Positions 52,866 through 62,003 of a stretch of DNA of 64,000 nt are shown one piece after another. A program made the translations under genes and the position numbers. Under the pieces are notes generated by a model. It was not told the origin of the DNA, did no database searches, and saw nothing but the letters and a program-made list of their open reading frames with translations. The number at the start of each line of letters is the position of its first letter. Position 1 is the first letter of the stretch. Source of the stretch: Pseudomonas tumuqii (GTDB lineage Bacteria > Pseudomonadota > Gammaproteobacteria > Pseudomonadales > Pseudomonadaceae); the NCBI RefSeq assembly GCF_013184545.1, contig NZ_JAAOJA010000013.1, forward strand, positions 62,001-126,000, in the 5' to 3' direction.

Positions 52866-53720
52866 TCAGGTTGATAAGGCCTGGGGATTGAAGGCAGTTA
52901 TACCTTCTTGGGCCTGCTTGCTGCGCAGGGCTATCGCACTTGGCACCCACCCATGAGGGAAAAGGTAGAAGCGATTATCCTCCACTCCCTTGAGGGTGAT
53001 TTCGGCAATTTCGGAGGCGGAAATTTTACCGGCTTCCACCGCTCGTCTCACACGCTCTTCGTACAGACGCTTCATCTCGCTGTCGACGGCAGCGTCGGCG
53101 AATTCCGCCGGGCGGTTGCGTTCGGCCGCAATGATTGCGGTTGGAAAAAAAGCTGGTGAGAGCACACTGACACTGACCGCGCTGCTGGCCATCTTCAGGT
53201 CATTGGCCAGGCTCTCCGAGAGTGCCACCACCGCCGCTTTGGTGGCGTTGTAGATGCCGCTGCCGGCTGAGGACATCCAGCCGGCCGCCGAGGCGATATT
53301 GACAATATGTCCCTCGCCCTGGCCGAGCATGATCGGCGTGAAGGCTTTCACGCCCCAGGCGACGCCAAAGAGGTTGACGTTGGTTAGCCAGTGCCAGTCA
53401 GCGACGGTATTTTCCCAGATTGGCGCGGTGACGCCTACGCCGGCGTTGTTGAATAGCAGGTGAGCGGCGCCGAAGCGTTGCATGGTCAGTTGCGACAGCG
53501 CTTCGACCTGTTCGAAGCAGGATACGTCCAATTGCAAGGTGGCGATGGGCGTGTTGGGCAGCTCCTGCAGGACCAGGACGCGAGTCGCTTCCAAGTTGTC
53601 GGCCTCGACGTCGGCCAGTACCAGTTTCATCCGACGCCGTGCACAGGCCAACGCCAGTTCGCGGCCCAGGCCTCCGCCAGCCCCAGTAATTATGCTGACC
53701 TTTCCGTTCAAGTCTTTCAT
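52866..53720 (-). CDS. short-chain dehydrogenase/reductase (SDR), gene 3 of operon
   Basis: The 284-residue product is a classical SDR: TGAGGGLGRE for NAD(P) binding, NNAG, the active-site serine in IASAAGWMSSAGSG and YNATK catalytic Tyr-Lys. A C-terminal extension (EDNRFYLFPHGW) is typical of SDRs acting on lipids or steroid-like substrates. Its start overlaps the stop of the VOC-SRPBCC gene (ATGA), so the genes are coupled. The substrate is unknown. Confidence 0.9.
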   Translation of the reverse strand: MKDLNGKVSIITGAGGGLGRELALACARRRMKLVLADVEADNLEATRVLVLQELPNTPIATLQLDVSCFEQVEALSQLTMQRFGAAHLLFNNAGVGVTAPIWENTVADWHWLTNVNLFGVAWGVKAFTPIMLGQGEGHIVNIASAAGWMSSAGSGIYNATKAAVVALSESLANDLKMASSAVSVSVLSPAFFPTAIIAAERNRPAEFADAAVDSEMKRLYEERVRRAVEAGKISASEIAEITLKGVEDNRFYLFPHGWVPSAIALRSKQAQEGITAFNPQALST

Positions 53721-55111
53721 TTGTCGTCTCCGTGCTGGGTTGTGCCGACGCGCTGTTGCAGCGCCTCGTTCATACGTCGATAGAGTCGTTTCGATTGGCT
53801 CAGACGCGGCCAGAGCGTCGGCAACAGGAGTCCGGAAAAGCGCTCGCCATGGATAAAACGGGTGCTGCCATCGGCATTCTCGGCAAGCTGGAAGAAGTGC
53901 TCGCCGGCTACAGTGAAGGGGTTTCCGCCGCGCCAGGCGAAGCGGTTTGGCGCATCGTCACTGCAGATGCGCGCCTGGAACAGGGTCTTGCGACCCTTGC
54001 CCAGCTTGACCGCAAAATCCACCAAGCCGCCCGGCCGGCGATCGATCCGGTGGATCTCCAGCATTGGATTCCACTGCGGGTATCGCTCGAAATCAACCAG
54101 ACACTCCCACACCGCACGGGTCGGCGCATCGATGTCGATTTCGGTTCTGATCTGCCGCGAGAAGAGACTATCGCGAGTGGTACCCAGCGCCTTGTAGGCC
54201 TGTCGCTCACGCAGCCGGTTGAGCAGTTTGGCTTTCAGGTTCGGCTCGCTGAATCCCACCAAGGCATAAAGCTGCGGCGAGCAGTACAGCATTTCCACCG
54301 AAAAGCCTTGTGGGTCATTGACGTAGAGGCACTGTAGTCGTTGCGGCTGGCCCACCGGCTTGCAGTTGGGGACAAAGCCGGCCGCGAGCACTCGTTCGAA
54401 ATGCTCGGCGAAGCTGTCCCTGCTGGCAAAACCGATGGCCAGGTTCATGATGCCAATGTCGCTCAATTTGTATCGGGGCGGTCTGGGCTTGGGATTCGCC
54501 GGTTGGCGGAGTTCCAGCCACATATCGCCTTTGACCAGACAATCGCTGGCGATGGTGTCGGCATCGTGCACGACTGCGCGGTCGCCACGCTCGAAACCCA
54601 GCCCTTCGATGAAGGTTGTAACGCTGTGCATGCAGTCGGCGACTACCAAGGCAAGGCCGGCAAGCTTGTACGGATACGACTGTCCCAGCAGTGAGCGGTC
54701 CTCGATCAGTTCGATGAGAATCCCGTCTGGATCCCGAATGAAACGGCGCTCAGCGGATCTGCGGGTTTCCAGCTTCAGGCCGAGCGCCTGGGCGCGCGCT
54801 TCAAAAAGCTCCAATGAATCGACCCGTGCAAGGATGCGCCGATAACCGATGCGCTCGTCGTCCTCGATTGCGAGGGGCGTGGGAGCTGGTGATTCGAATT
54901 CGAACAGTTCCAATTGGAAAAACGCCCGGTCGTCTATCAACCAGCTGACCCGTGATGCAGCGCCGGCGACGCCTTGTACCCGTTCGGCCTGCTTGCCGCG
55001 GAAGGACAGGGTGCCGAAGACGTGCTTGAGTCCGAACAGTTTCTGGTAGAAATGGAGGGACGCAGTGGTGTCGCGCACACTGAGTGCGATCTGGCAGATA
55101 TTGGTGGTCAT
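53717..55111 (-). CDS. VOC-VOC-SRPBCC fusion protein
   Basis: The 464-residue product combines two vicinal-oxygen-chelate (glyoxalase/dioxygenase) modules (about 1-135 and 150-285; ICQIALSVRDTTASLHFYQ, RDPDGILIELIED and NDPQGFSVEMLYC) with an SRPBCC/polyketide-cyclase module (about 320-450; EIDIDAPTRAVWECLVDFERYPQWNPM). The metal ligands Glu are visible in both VOC halves. Fusion of a VOC pair to a ligand-binding SRPBCC domain is unusual. It lies between two SDR genes, suggesting hydrophobic ketone or lactone chemistry. The activity is unknown. Confidence 0.8.
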   Translation of the reverse strand: MTTNICQIALSVRDTTASLHFYQKLFGLKHVFGTLSFRGKQAERVQGVAGAASRVSWLIDDRAFFQLELFEFESPAPTPLAIEDDERIGYRRILARVDSLELFEARAQALGLKLETRRSAERRFIRDPDGILIELIEDRSLLGQSYPYKLAGLALVVADCMHSVTTFIEGLGFERGDRAVVHDADTIASDCLVKGDMWLELRQPANPKPRPPRYKLSDIGIMNLAIGFASRDSFAEHFERVLAAGFVPNCKPVGQPQRLQCLYVNDPQGFSVEMLYCSPQLYALVGFSEPNLKAKLLNRLRERQAYKALGTTRDSLFSRQIRTEIDIDAPTRAVWECLVDFERYPQWNPMLEIHRIDRRPGGLVDFAVKLGKGRKTLFQARICSDDAPNRFAWRGGNPFTVAGEHFFQLAENADGSTRFIHGERFSGLLLPTLWPRLSQSKRLYRRMNEALQQRVGTTQHGDDK

Positions 55112-55121
55112 GGTTGTTCGC

Positions 55122-55862
55122 TCAGAAGAGTTTGCCGATCAGCGTGGTCGGTAACAGCTGCAGCAGCGGACGCAGCAGCAACCAGGGATAGCCGGGAATT
55201 ACCGCGCGCCTGCGGCCCTGCACGATGGCATCGGCGATCCGTTTGCCGCCCTCTGCCAGCGGCAGGAGGAAGGGCCGGTGCTTGAGTTGGTTGTTCATCG
55301 GTGTATCGATGTAACCCGGATAGATCACGGTCACGGTGAGGTTCTTGCCCAGCGCTTCAGCCCGCAGGGCTTCCATGTATACGCTGACCGCCGCCTTGCT
55401 CGCGCTGTAGGCACCGCTGCCGGGCAGGCCACGCCAGCTGGCGACTGAACTCATCGCCACAATCTGCCCACGACCCTGGGTCTTGAACAGAGAGACGGCG
55501 GCGTCGATGGTGGCGCAGGCGCCTATCACATTGACTTCATACATCCTGCGGGTATTGGCGAAATCGATACGACCTATGCGCCCGTCACTGCCCAGTCCGG
55601 CATTGGCCACGACTATGTCGAGCTTGCCCAGTTCGGCGCAGGCGATGTTCAGTGTGTCGCGCACCTTCTCGGGATCGCTGACGTCCAGCGAATAGATCCG
55701 TACACGCACGCCGTGACCTTGCTCCAGTTCAGCCTTGATCTGTTGCAACACGTCGAACTGGCGGGCGGCCAATGCCAGGTCATAACCACGCCTGGCGAAT
55801 TCGCTCGCTAGCTGACGGCCCAGTCCGGAGGACGCACCCGTGATAAATACAGATTTGCTCAT
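55122..55862 (-). CDS. short-chain dehydrogenase/reductase (SDR), gene 1 of operon
   Basis: The 246-residue product has GASSGLGRQLA, the NAG motif (VVANAGLG), a serine in MSSVASWRG and YSASKAA, so it should be an active NAD(P)-dependent oxidoreductase. A hydrophobic C-terminus (PWLLLRPLLQLLPTTLIGKLF) suggests membrane contact. It is the first gene of the SDR / VOC-SRPBCC / SDR run and is divergent from the AraC regulator, with a 139-bp shared promoter region. Confidence 0.9.
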   Translation of the reverse strand: MSKSVFITGASSGLGRQLASEFARRGYDLALAARQFDVLQQIKAELEQGHGVRVRIYSLDVSDPEKVRDTLNIACAELGKLDIVVANAGLGSDGRIGRIDFANTRRMYEVNVIGACATIDAAVSLFKTQGRGQIVAMSSVASWRGLPGSGAYSASKAAVSVYMEALRAEALGKNLTVTVIYPGYIDTPMNNQLKHRPFLLPLAEGGKRIADAIVQGRRRAVIPGYPWLLLRPLLQLLPTTLIGKLF

Positions 55863-56001
55863 GGAAACTGCCCTGTGGCCGCTATTTGTCTCGGCTATTA
55901 GGACAAAGCACGGCTCTTGAAGCGATGATAGAACCTGCCACTATCTTGATAATTGAGGCCAAGGTGAGCTTATTTAGCCATTTAGAACAGTGTGGGTTGC
56001 C

Positions 56002-57024
56002 ATGAGCCAAGCCGTTTTTCCCTGCGCGAGCCAAGCCCCGTTCTGCTTTTGCATCGCCCAGATGGGTGCTTGGGGTTATCCGTTGGATGAGGTGCTGCTC
56101 GGCAGCGGCCTGACTGGCGACAGCTATGCCTTGCCTGAAACGGTGCCCGACAGCCGCCAGGAACAGGCCGTCTACGAGAACATTCAGCGTCTCTATCGAG
56201 GTGGGGCTGCCGGGCTGGAGCTCGGTCGGCTGTACAACGTGAACAGTGTCGGAGTGCTGGGGGCGCTGCTGGCGAACGCGATCGATCTCGGCCACGCCGG
56301 CTATCTGGCGCGACGCTTTTATCCGCTGTCCAATCCCTGGATCGTCCCCGAGCTGATCAGCAGCGTCGCCGGCGGCCAGTCGGTCGTTCGCTACCGGCAG
56401 GTAGGTGGACTGCCCGCGCTGTACCGGTTCCTTATCGACCGTGACATTCTCGCCACACGGCAATTGCTACGTGACATCTTCGGCGCCAGCTCGGATGGCT
56501 ATGTATGCACAGTGGCATTCGGCTATCCAGCGCCAGAAGACGCCGCACGCTATCCGGCAGAGTTCGATTGTCCCGTGAGCTTCGGCCATGACCACACCTA
56601 CGTGACTTACGACAACGAGCTTGGCCGTTTAAGCAATGCACGACGCAATCCGCATGCCTATCACCTGTACCTGCAGCTGTGCCGTGAGACTCAGGCGCAG
56701 CGTGCGCCCTTATCTTGGCAAGGTCGGGTGAACGGCATCCTGTTATGCATCGACTTCTACCCTAACGCCGCCGCCATGGCCAAGAAACTCAACTGTTCGG
56801 AGCGAAGCCTGCGACGGCATTTGGGCGAGGAGGGGGTGCAGTATTCTGAGCTGGTGGACAAGGTACGGTTCGACCGTGCGGTTTACCTGTTAAGTCACTC
56901 CGGGGACTCGATCAAGACCATCAGCTTCAAGCTCTTCTACAGCGAACCGCCGGCTTTCGTCAGGGCATTCGCGCGCTGGAGTGGGACGACCCCGAGCGAA
57001 TTCAGGGCAGCGCTGGGGCGATGA
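56002..57024 (+). CDS. AraC-family transcriptional regulator
   Basis: The 340-residue product has an N-terminal ligand-type region of the Arabinose_bd class (LYRGGAAGLELGRLYNVNSVGVLGALL and onward) and a C-terminal AraC DNA-binding domain (about 235-335) with the two helix-turn-helix units (AAAMAKKLNCSERSLRRHL and IKTISFKLFYSEPPAFVRAF). ATG 56002 is preferred; GTG 55990 is also in frame. It is divergent from the SDR operon and most likely controls it in response to a hydrophobic substrate. Confidence 0.9.
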   Translation: MSQAVFPCASQAPFCFCIAQMGAWGYPLDEVLLGSGLTGDSYALPETVPDSRQEQAVYENIQRLYRGGAAGLELGRLYNVNSVGVLGALLANAIDLGHAGYLARRFYPLSNPWIVPELISSVAGGQSVVRYRQVGGLPALYRFLIDRDILATRQLLRDIFGASSDGYVCTVAFGYPAPEDAARYPAEFDCPVSFGHDHTYVTYDNELGRLSNARRNPHAYHLYLQLCRETQAQRAPLSWQGRVNGILLCIDFYPNAAAMAKKLNCSERSLRRHLGEEGVQYSELVDKVRFDRAVYLLSHSGDSIKTISFKLFYSEPPAFVRAFARWSGTTPSEFRAALGR

Positions 57025-57265
57025 ATTTTTCGCGGAACTGCCGCTCCCCGGATAACCGGCCTCACTCTCGAGCCATTTGCTGAAGCCACCAAGGCTTTTC
57101 AGGCGTGCTCTATCGGTACTGCCCCATCCCGTTCGGGGGGCAGCATACAGCTCTGTGCCGCAATAGCTGATCCTGCCGCTGGGGTTGCCTGCGCTACGCC
57201 ATCCCGGATGCGCTGCGGCTTATTCGGGCTATGGCCGCGATCCCGTGTTGTGCAAGTCGTCGGAC

Positions 57266-58093
57266 TCAGCGTTGGAATAGGGGGTAGGGATTGATCGCGG
57301 TGCCTATCCACCACTGCTTCTCGGGGCCGAGCAGGAAAATGGCGAAATGCAGGTGTGGCGCCAGCGGGTCGGCGTTGCCGGTGGCGCCGACGTAGCCGAT
57401 CAGGTCGCCGCGCTTGAGCTCCTGGCCCTCTTCCAGGCCGACGGCGTAGCTGTCCAGGTGCGCGTAGTAGTAGGCGAAGGTTCCGCTCGCGTCGTATTGG
57501 TAGACGGTGAGGCCGCCGGGCACGCTGTTGAAGAGTTTCACCACCTTGCCGTCGTCGACCGCGACTACTGGTGTCTGCAGTGGCGCCATGATGTCGAGCG
57601 CTTCGTGGCTGCGCTCGCTGCCGCGCTGGTCGTCGAAGGTGTCGTGCAGTTGCGCGGCGGTTATGCCGGTCACGGGAATCAGCAGCGCACCGGGGTGCAC
57701 CGGCAAGGGCTCGGCCTGCGTCGGCGTAACGGCGTTGTCTTCGGGCGCCGGGGTGGCCGTGATTGGTTCGGGCGCGATCGGCTCAGGTGGACTCGGGCTG
57801 TCGGCCGGCGTCTCGGCTGGCGTCGCTGCGGCTGCGCTGGTGCGGGTCAGGCTGCTGGTGGCTGTGCTCGCAACCGGTTCCAGTGCCGTTGCGGCCGGCG
57901 GGGCGAGCGGTTCCGGCGCAGGGGGCGCGCCAGTTGCCGGCGCATCCTGCATGGGTTCGCCAGTCACGGGTGTGGACAGGGTGCTGACTTGCGCGCTCGT
58001 TGCGGCGACGTCGTTCTGCTCGTTCTGCAGGAAAATGCACAGACTCGCTGCGCCGAGGAGGGTGCCCGCTGCAGCTATCAGAATGCTCTTCAT
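57266..58093 (-). CDS. M23-family metallopeptidase (LytM type)
   Basis: The 275-residue product has an N-terminal signal/anchor, a long Pro/Ala/Thr-rich linker (about 30-140) and a peptidase M23 domain with the zinc motifs SHEALDIMAP (HxxxD) and HLHFAI. Such enzymes cut peptidoglycan cross-links. GTGCAL-type degradation is absent and the catalytic His pairs look intact. The next gene is an L,D-transpeptidase only 12 bp upstream, so the two act together on cell-wall remodelling. The physiological role is unknown. Confidence 0.88.
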   Translation of the reverse strand: MKSILIAAAGTLLGAASLCIFLQNEQNDVAATSAQVSTLSTPVTGEPMQDAPATGAPPAPEPLAPPAATALEPVASTATSSLTRTSAAAATPAETPADSPSPPEPIAPEPITATPAPEDNAVTPTQAEPLPVHPGALLIPVTGITAAQLHDTFDDQRGSERSHEALDIMAPLQTPVVAVDDGKVVKLFNSVPGGLTVYQYDASGTFAYYYAHLDSYAVGLEEGQELKRGDLIGYVGATGNADPLAPHLHFAIFLLGPEKQWWIGTAINPYPLFQR

Positions 58094-58105
58094 GGCGGCA
58101 TCCGC

Positions 58106-59125
58106 TTACTCTTGCAGAAGGGCGGGTAGCCCGGGCTTGACTGCGTGTCCCATTGCCGCGACGTTCCAGTTGGTGAGGCGGATGCAGCCGTGGGATTGGG
58201 TCTTGCCGATCTTCGATGGCTCAGGCGTACCGTGGATGCCGTAATGCGGCTTGGACAAGGCGACCCAGGCGACGCCGACGGGATTGTTCGGGCCGGGCGG
58301 GATGGTCGCCTTGGCGTGGGCGGGGTTGGCGTCCCAGAACAGCTGGGGGTTGTACTTGAACTCCGGATTTCGCGCCACGCCGAGGATCTTCCACTCGCCG
58401 AGTGGCAGCGGATCGCGCGCGCTGCCGGTGGAGGCGGGAAACTGCGCGATGATTGCATCTGCGGCATCGAAGAGGGTGACGGTCGAGTCGGACTTGTCGA
58501 CCACCACGCGTGCGGCCTTGGCCAGGGGCGCTGCCGAGGCGAGGTTGGGCACGACGATCGATTCGCCGGCGCGGCCCAGATCCCGGCCCGGATTGAGCTG
58601 TGCCAGCAGCGTGGGGCTGGCGTGGAATTTCTCGCCGAGCGCTTCCGCCGGGTCGCGGTAACCCAGGGCGTCGAGCTGGGCCTGCGCCATCATGTCGGCT
58701 GGAATCTGCTGGAAGGGCCCGGCAACGTCGGCCTCGGTGATGGTATAGCTCACCAGCACCGGCTCGATGTCGGCGTTGAGTGCCGCCCAGGTGGCTTCGT
58801 CCATGACGCCGCTGGCGGGCAGGCCGTTGTTTTTCTGGAAGCCGCTGATGGCGATGCGGGTGTTCGAGCCGAAACTGGCGTCGACCTCGCCCGGATAGAA
58901 GCGCGCGCGATCGAGCAGGATCTGTGCGCGCAGCACCGCGACGTTGCGCTGCTTGGGGCCGACCTCGCCGCGCAGGCTGGCGTCGTTGGCGATCTCGGCG
59001 GTGAACAACGGCGCAGCGGCGCCGTCTTCGGGGGTGAGCGGCGTGGCGGTGGCGAGTGCGAATGGCACGGCTGCTGCCTGAAGGGCCAGCATGACGGCGC
59101 AGGTGAACATGGTTTTGCTGTTCAA
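58106..59125 (-). CDS. L,D-transpeptidase (YkuD) with peptidoglycan-binding domain
   Basis: The 339-residue product has a signal peptide, a PG_binding_1 repeat (about 55-110, with YPGEVDASFGSNTRIAISGF), a LysM-like segment (LLAQLNPGRDLGRAGESI) and a YkuD domain with the catalytic motif SHGCIRLTNWN (C314). It forms 3-3 peptidoglycan cross-links or attaches lipoproteins. TTG 59125 lies 7 nt after GAGGA and is preferred; ATG 59110 is the alternative. It precedes the M23 gene by 12 bp. Confidence 0.9.
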   Translation of the reverse strand: MNSKTMFTCAVMLALQAAAVPFALATATPLTPEDGAAAPLFTAEIANDASLRGEVGPKQRNVAVLRAQILLDRARFYPGEVDASFGSNTRIAISGFQKNNGLPASGVMDEATWAALNADIEPVLVSYTITEADVAGPFQQIPADMMAQAQLDALGYRDPAEALGEKFHASPTLLAQLNPGRDLGRAGESIVVPNLASAAPLAKAARVVVDKSDSTVTLFDAADAIIAQFPASTGSARDPLPLGEWKILGVARNPEFKYNPQLFWDANPAHAKATIPPGPNNPVGVAWVALSKPHYGIHGTPEPSKIGKTQSHGCIRLTNWNVAAMGHAVKPGLPALLQE

Positions 59126-59417
59126 GATGCGATCCTCGAGCGAACAAACAGGGCGAACTCCAGCGTGTTCGAGCAGGCTCGACACACCTTTGGCGTGTTG
59201 TAGGTCATAAGGAATCGACGTGCCATTAATGCACAGTAATGGTGGTTACAGGCAGAAGCACTTGGGCAAAACGCCCGCCTGCTGCCCAAGGCCCTGACAT
59301 TCTCCGCGCCTGGCGGCGTGAGGTGATCGAGCGAGGTGTTCACAGGTAATTTGATCGGGCCGGCGGGGAGGAGTTCCTGACGGCCCGTGCGCGGGGCGAT
59401 GCTGCCCGCGGCGGCGC

Positions 59418-59948
59418 CTACTCGGCCTGGGCGGCTTTCAGCGCTTCATAGGCCGGTGCGGCGTAGATACCGATTTCCACCGCCAGCTCCAGCACCCGCG
59501 CGAGGTCGTTGCGGTAGACCAGCACGGCTTGCAGTTCGTCATCCAGCGCCTCGCTGAAGTCCACCAGGACATAGCCGCCGGTCTCCGGCGACAGGCTGCC
59601 GAGTTGCACCTGGATGCGGTTGAGCGCCTTGAGCGGCTCGACCTTGACCAGCTGCTTGGGCTTGAGCACGAAGCTGACCTGCGGGCCGAAGGAGTCGACG
59701 ATCTGCTGGAACAACTGCTCGTAGCTGTCGGCCTGGAACAGCACGGTATCCGGCAGGCTGCCGACCACCACCCACTCGCCGAGCGGGATCGGGAAGCTGT
59801 CGTCGTAGTTGATGTCCGGGTTGGCGGCGAGGAAGGCCTGCGGGTCGGCGTAGGCCTGGGCCGCCTCGTCGGCGATGCGCGCGACGTCTTCGGCCAGCAT
59901 GCAGCCCGAGCTTATCTTGCTGATCAATTCTTCGAGCTGGGCTTTCAT
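59418..59948 (-). CDS. conserved hypothetical protein
   Basis: The 176-residue acidic soluble product has no signal peptide or membrane segment. It begins MKAQLEELISKISSGCMLAED, then has a Pro/Ile-rich central part (FPIPLGEWVVVGSLPDTVLF) and beta-strand-like alternation (LNRIQVQLGSLSPETGGYVLVDF). ATG 59948 follows GGAGCG; an upstream in-frame start is rejected for lack of similarity. I recognise no domain. It is followed by REP-type repeats on its upstream side. Confidence 0.65.
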   Translation of the reverse strand: MKAQLEELISKISSGCMLAEDVARIADEAAQAYADPQAFLAANPDINYDDSFPIPLGEWVVVGSLPDTVLFQADSYEQLFQQIVDSFGPQVSFVLKPKQLVKVEPLKALNRIQVQLGSLSPETGGYVLVDFSEALDDELQAVLVYRNDLARVLELAVEIGIYAAPAYEALKAAQAE

Positions 59949-60049
59949 CGGTACGCTCCTGGGGGGCGGTTGAATAGTGGGCGCAAGGATAAGGGAAATG
60001 TGTGGTTTCGGCGCGCGGAAAGTCATGCACAAGCCTCGCAGGGCGTAGG

Positions 60050-60170
60050 CGCGGCGGGGGCGCCCAGTTCCAAGGCCGCGATAGGGCTTGCCCGCAAAAG
60101 GCATCGCGGGCATGGCCCGCTCCTAGGAAACCCCTGAATCCCGTAGCCCGGATGCAATCCGGGGGGTATC
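60050..60170. repeat. REP-like element, family 2, longest copy
   Basis: It contains GGCCGCGATAGGGCTTGCCCGC, GCGGGCATGGCCCGCTCC and AGCCCGGATGCAATCCGG in the same order as the 39597 element. It lies ahead of the hypothetical gene at 59418-59948. Confidence 0.8.
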
Positions 60171-60224
60171 GAGGGTTAGGGTTTGCCTGGCCGTTGTCGG
60201 AGCGTTCGGAGGCGCCCGCAGCCC

Positions 60225-60309
60225 GTGGGAGGGGGCGGGCGGCGATCCGCTTTAGCCGCGAAGATTTGCAGGTGCTTCGAGGACTTTTCGCGGCTAAAGC
60301 CCCTCCCAC
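60225..60309. repeat. inverted repeat, GTGGGAGGGG ... CCCCTCCCAC
   Basis: Outer arms GTGGGAGGGG (60225-60234) and CCCCTCCCAC (60300-60309) and inner arms CTTTAGCCGCGAA (60250-60262) and TTCGCGGCTAAAG (60287-60299) give a nested palindrome, a different repeat family from the other REPs. Confidence 0.8.
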
Positions 60310-60384
60310 GTTGCTCGGTAGCAGCGCCTGGCGATCCGCATCAGCAATGAGTTTTTTTGGGCGGCACGGACGAGTGTCGCGGCA

Positions 60385-61272
60385 TCAGCGCAGTTGCGTC
60401 TCGGCCAGGGTGCGGCTGTGCGGGATGCGCTCGACGTTCCAGTGGCTGACCGCCCAGGCCAGCAGTTCGGGTGGGCGGGCGTGCTCCAGTTCGCCGGGCA
60501 GTGTTTGCCCCAGGGCGCGCAGGGCGCGAACCAGCAGCGGCGCGGCCTGGTCGCTCGGCAGCGGTGGCGAGCGGTAGGACTTGCCCAGCTTGTTCCCGTC
60601 CGGCTGGATGATCAGCGGTACATGCAGGTAGCGGGGTTGCGCCAGGCCGAGCAGTTCCTGCAGGTACAGCTGGCGCGGGGTGGAATCGAGCAGGTCGGCG
60701 CCGCGCACCACGTCGGTGACGCCTTGCCAGGCATCGTCGAGCACCACCGCCAGTTGGTAGGCGTAGAAGCCGTCGCGCCGACGAATGACGAAGTCGCCGA
60801 CCTCGCGGCCCAGGTGCTGGTGGTACTCGCCCTGCACTCGGTCGATAAAGCCGTAGCTCAGGTTCGGCACGCGCAGGCGGATCGCGGCGTTCTGTGGCGC
60901 ATGCCCGGCGTCGCGGCAAGTGCCGGGATAGATGCCGTGGTAGCCTTCCAGTTGCTTGCGCGAGCAGGTGCAGGCATAGGCCAGGCCCTGTTGCAGCAAA
61001 CGCTCGACCAGCGCCTGGTACTCGGCATGCCGCTGGCTCTGGCGCACCAGCTCACCGTCCCAGTGCAGGCCGTAGCTCTCCAGGGTGCTGAGGATCGCGT
61101 CCTGGGCGCCGGGGACTTCCCGTGGCGGGTCGAGGTCTTCCATACGCAGCAGCCAACGCCCGCCTACCGCGCGCGCGTCGAGGTAGGACGCCAGCGCCGC
61201 GACCAATGAGCCGAAGTGCAGGTAACCACTGGGGGTAGGGGCGAAACGGCCGATATAAGCGGGAGCGTTCAT
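60385..61272 (-). CDS. gluQ: glutamyl-Q tRNA(Asp) synthetase
   Basis: GluQ-RS attaches glutamate to queuosine in the anticodon of tRNA-Asp. The 295-residue product is a truncated glutamyl-tRNA synthetase catalytic core: GRFAPTPSGYLHFGSLVAAL (HIGH-like), a zinc site with CTCSRKQLEGYHGIYPGTC and the KMSKS-like KLGKS. The anticodon-binding domain of GltX is absent, as expected. It is downstream of dksA, the usual arrangement (yadB), with a weak hairpin between them. Confidence 0.95.
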   Translation of the reverse strand: MNAPAYIGRFAPTPSGYLHFGSLVAALASYLDARAVGGRWLLRMEDLDPPREVPGAQDAILSTLESYGLHWDGELVRQSQRHAEYQALVERLLQQGLAYACTCSRKQLEGYHGIYPGTCRDAGHAPQNAAIRLRVPNLSYGFIDRVQGEYHQHLGREVGDFVIRRRDGFYAYQLAVVLDDAWQGVTDVVRGADLLDSTPRQLYLQELLGLAQPRYLHVPLIIQPDGNKLGKSYRSPPLPSDQAAPLLVRALRALGQTLPGELEHARPPELLAWAVSHWNVERIPHSRTLAETQLR

Positions 61273-61322
61273 GCGGACGAATATACAGGCTGCGGGCGGC
61301 TGGCTGGTGCGTGAGGAACGAC

Positions 61323-61344
61323 AAGGGGTGCCGCAGCACCCCTT
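61323..61344 (-). terminator. hairpin between dksA and gluQ
   Basis: On the minus strand AAGGGGTGC, loop TGCG and GCACCCCTT form a 9-bp stem. The following sequence (GTCGTTCC) has no T-run, so it is a weak terminator or a processing/attenuation hairpin. Confidence 0.5.
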
Positions 61345-61362
61345 GGGTCAGACCAGAGCAGA

Positions 61363-61806
61363 TCAGGAACCGATCTGTTTTTCCTTGATTTCCGCCAGAG
61401 TCTTGCAATCGATGCACAAGGTGGCGGTGGGGCGGGCTTCCAGACGGCGGATGCCGATCTCGACGCCGCAGGAGTCGCACCAGCCGTAATCGTTGTCCTC
61501 GATCAGTTGCAGCGTTTCGTCGATCTTCTTGATCAACTTGCGCTCACGATCACGAGCACGCAGTTCCAGGCTGAATTCTTCTTCCTGGCTGGCACGGTCT
61601 GCCGGGTCCGGGAAGTTGGCTGCCTCGTCCTGCATGTGGTGCACGGTACGGTCGACTTCCTGCATCAGCTCCAGCTTCCACTTGTTGAGGATGCTGGTGA
61701 AGTGGGCGCGCATTGGCTCACCCATGTACTCCTCACCCTTGACTTCTTTATAGGGTTCGAAGCCACGAATCAGTTGACTGCTTTTTGCTTTCGCTTTTGT
61801 AGGCAT
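61363..61806 (-). CDS. dksA: RNA polymerase-binding transcription factor DksA
   Basis: DksA binds the RNA polymerase secondary channel with ppGpp and mediates the stringent response. The 147-residue product has the coiled-coil with tip aspartates D67 and D70 (DPADRA) and the zinc finger C110-C113-C131-C134. ATG 61806 is chosen because GAGAGTGAGAGGCGG precedes it and it gives MPTKAKAKSSQL. It is divergent from an aminotransferase gene and followed by gluQ. Confidence 0.97.
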   Translation of the reverse strand: MPTKAKAKSSQLIRGFEPYKEVKGEEYMGEPMRAHFTSILNKWKLELMQEVDRTVHHMQDEAANFPDPADRASQEEEFSLELRARDRERKLIKKIDETLQLIEDNDYGWCDSCGVEIGIRRLEARPTATLCIDCKTLAEIKEKQIGS

Positions 61807-62003
61807 GGATGACCGCCTCTCACTCTCTCTAGTCCACTGCGCAGGATGGTGTCCATTGCCGGGAAAAAACCCGGCCCTGCGGCTGCAAGCGGGCGAACTT
61901 ACCAGATCAACACCAGCCGCGCCACTCCCGGTTGTCGTGGTTGCTGCCGTTTCGCTCATGGCTTGGGTAGAATCCGCGCCTCAACCTCTATCAAGGCAGG
62001 TCC

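Noticed and set aside
57099..57314. 71-residue minus-strand frame next to the M23 gene
   Set aside because: It overlaps the M23 3' end in another frame, with no ribosome-binding site or similarity.
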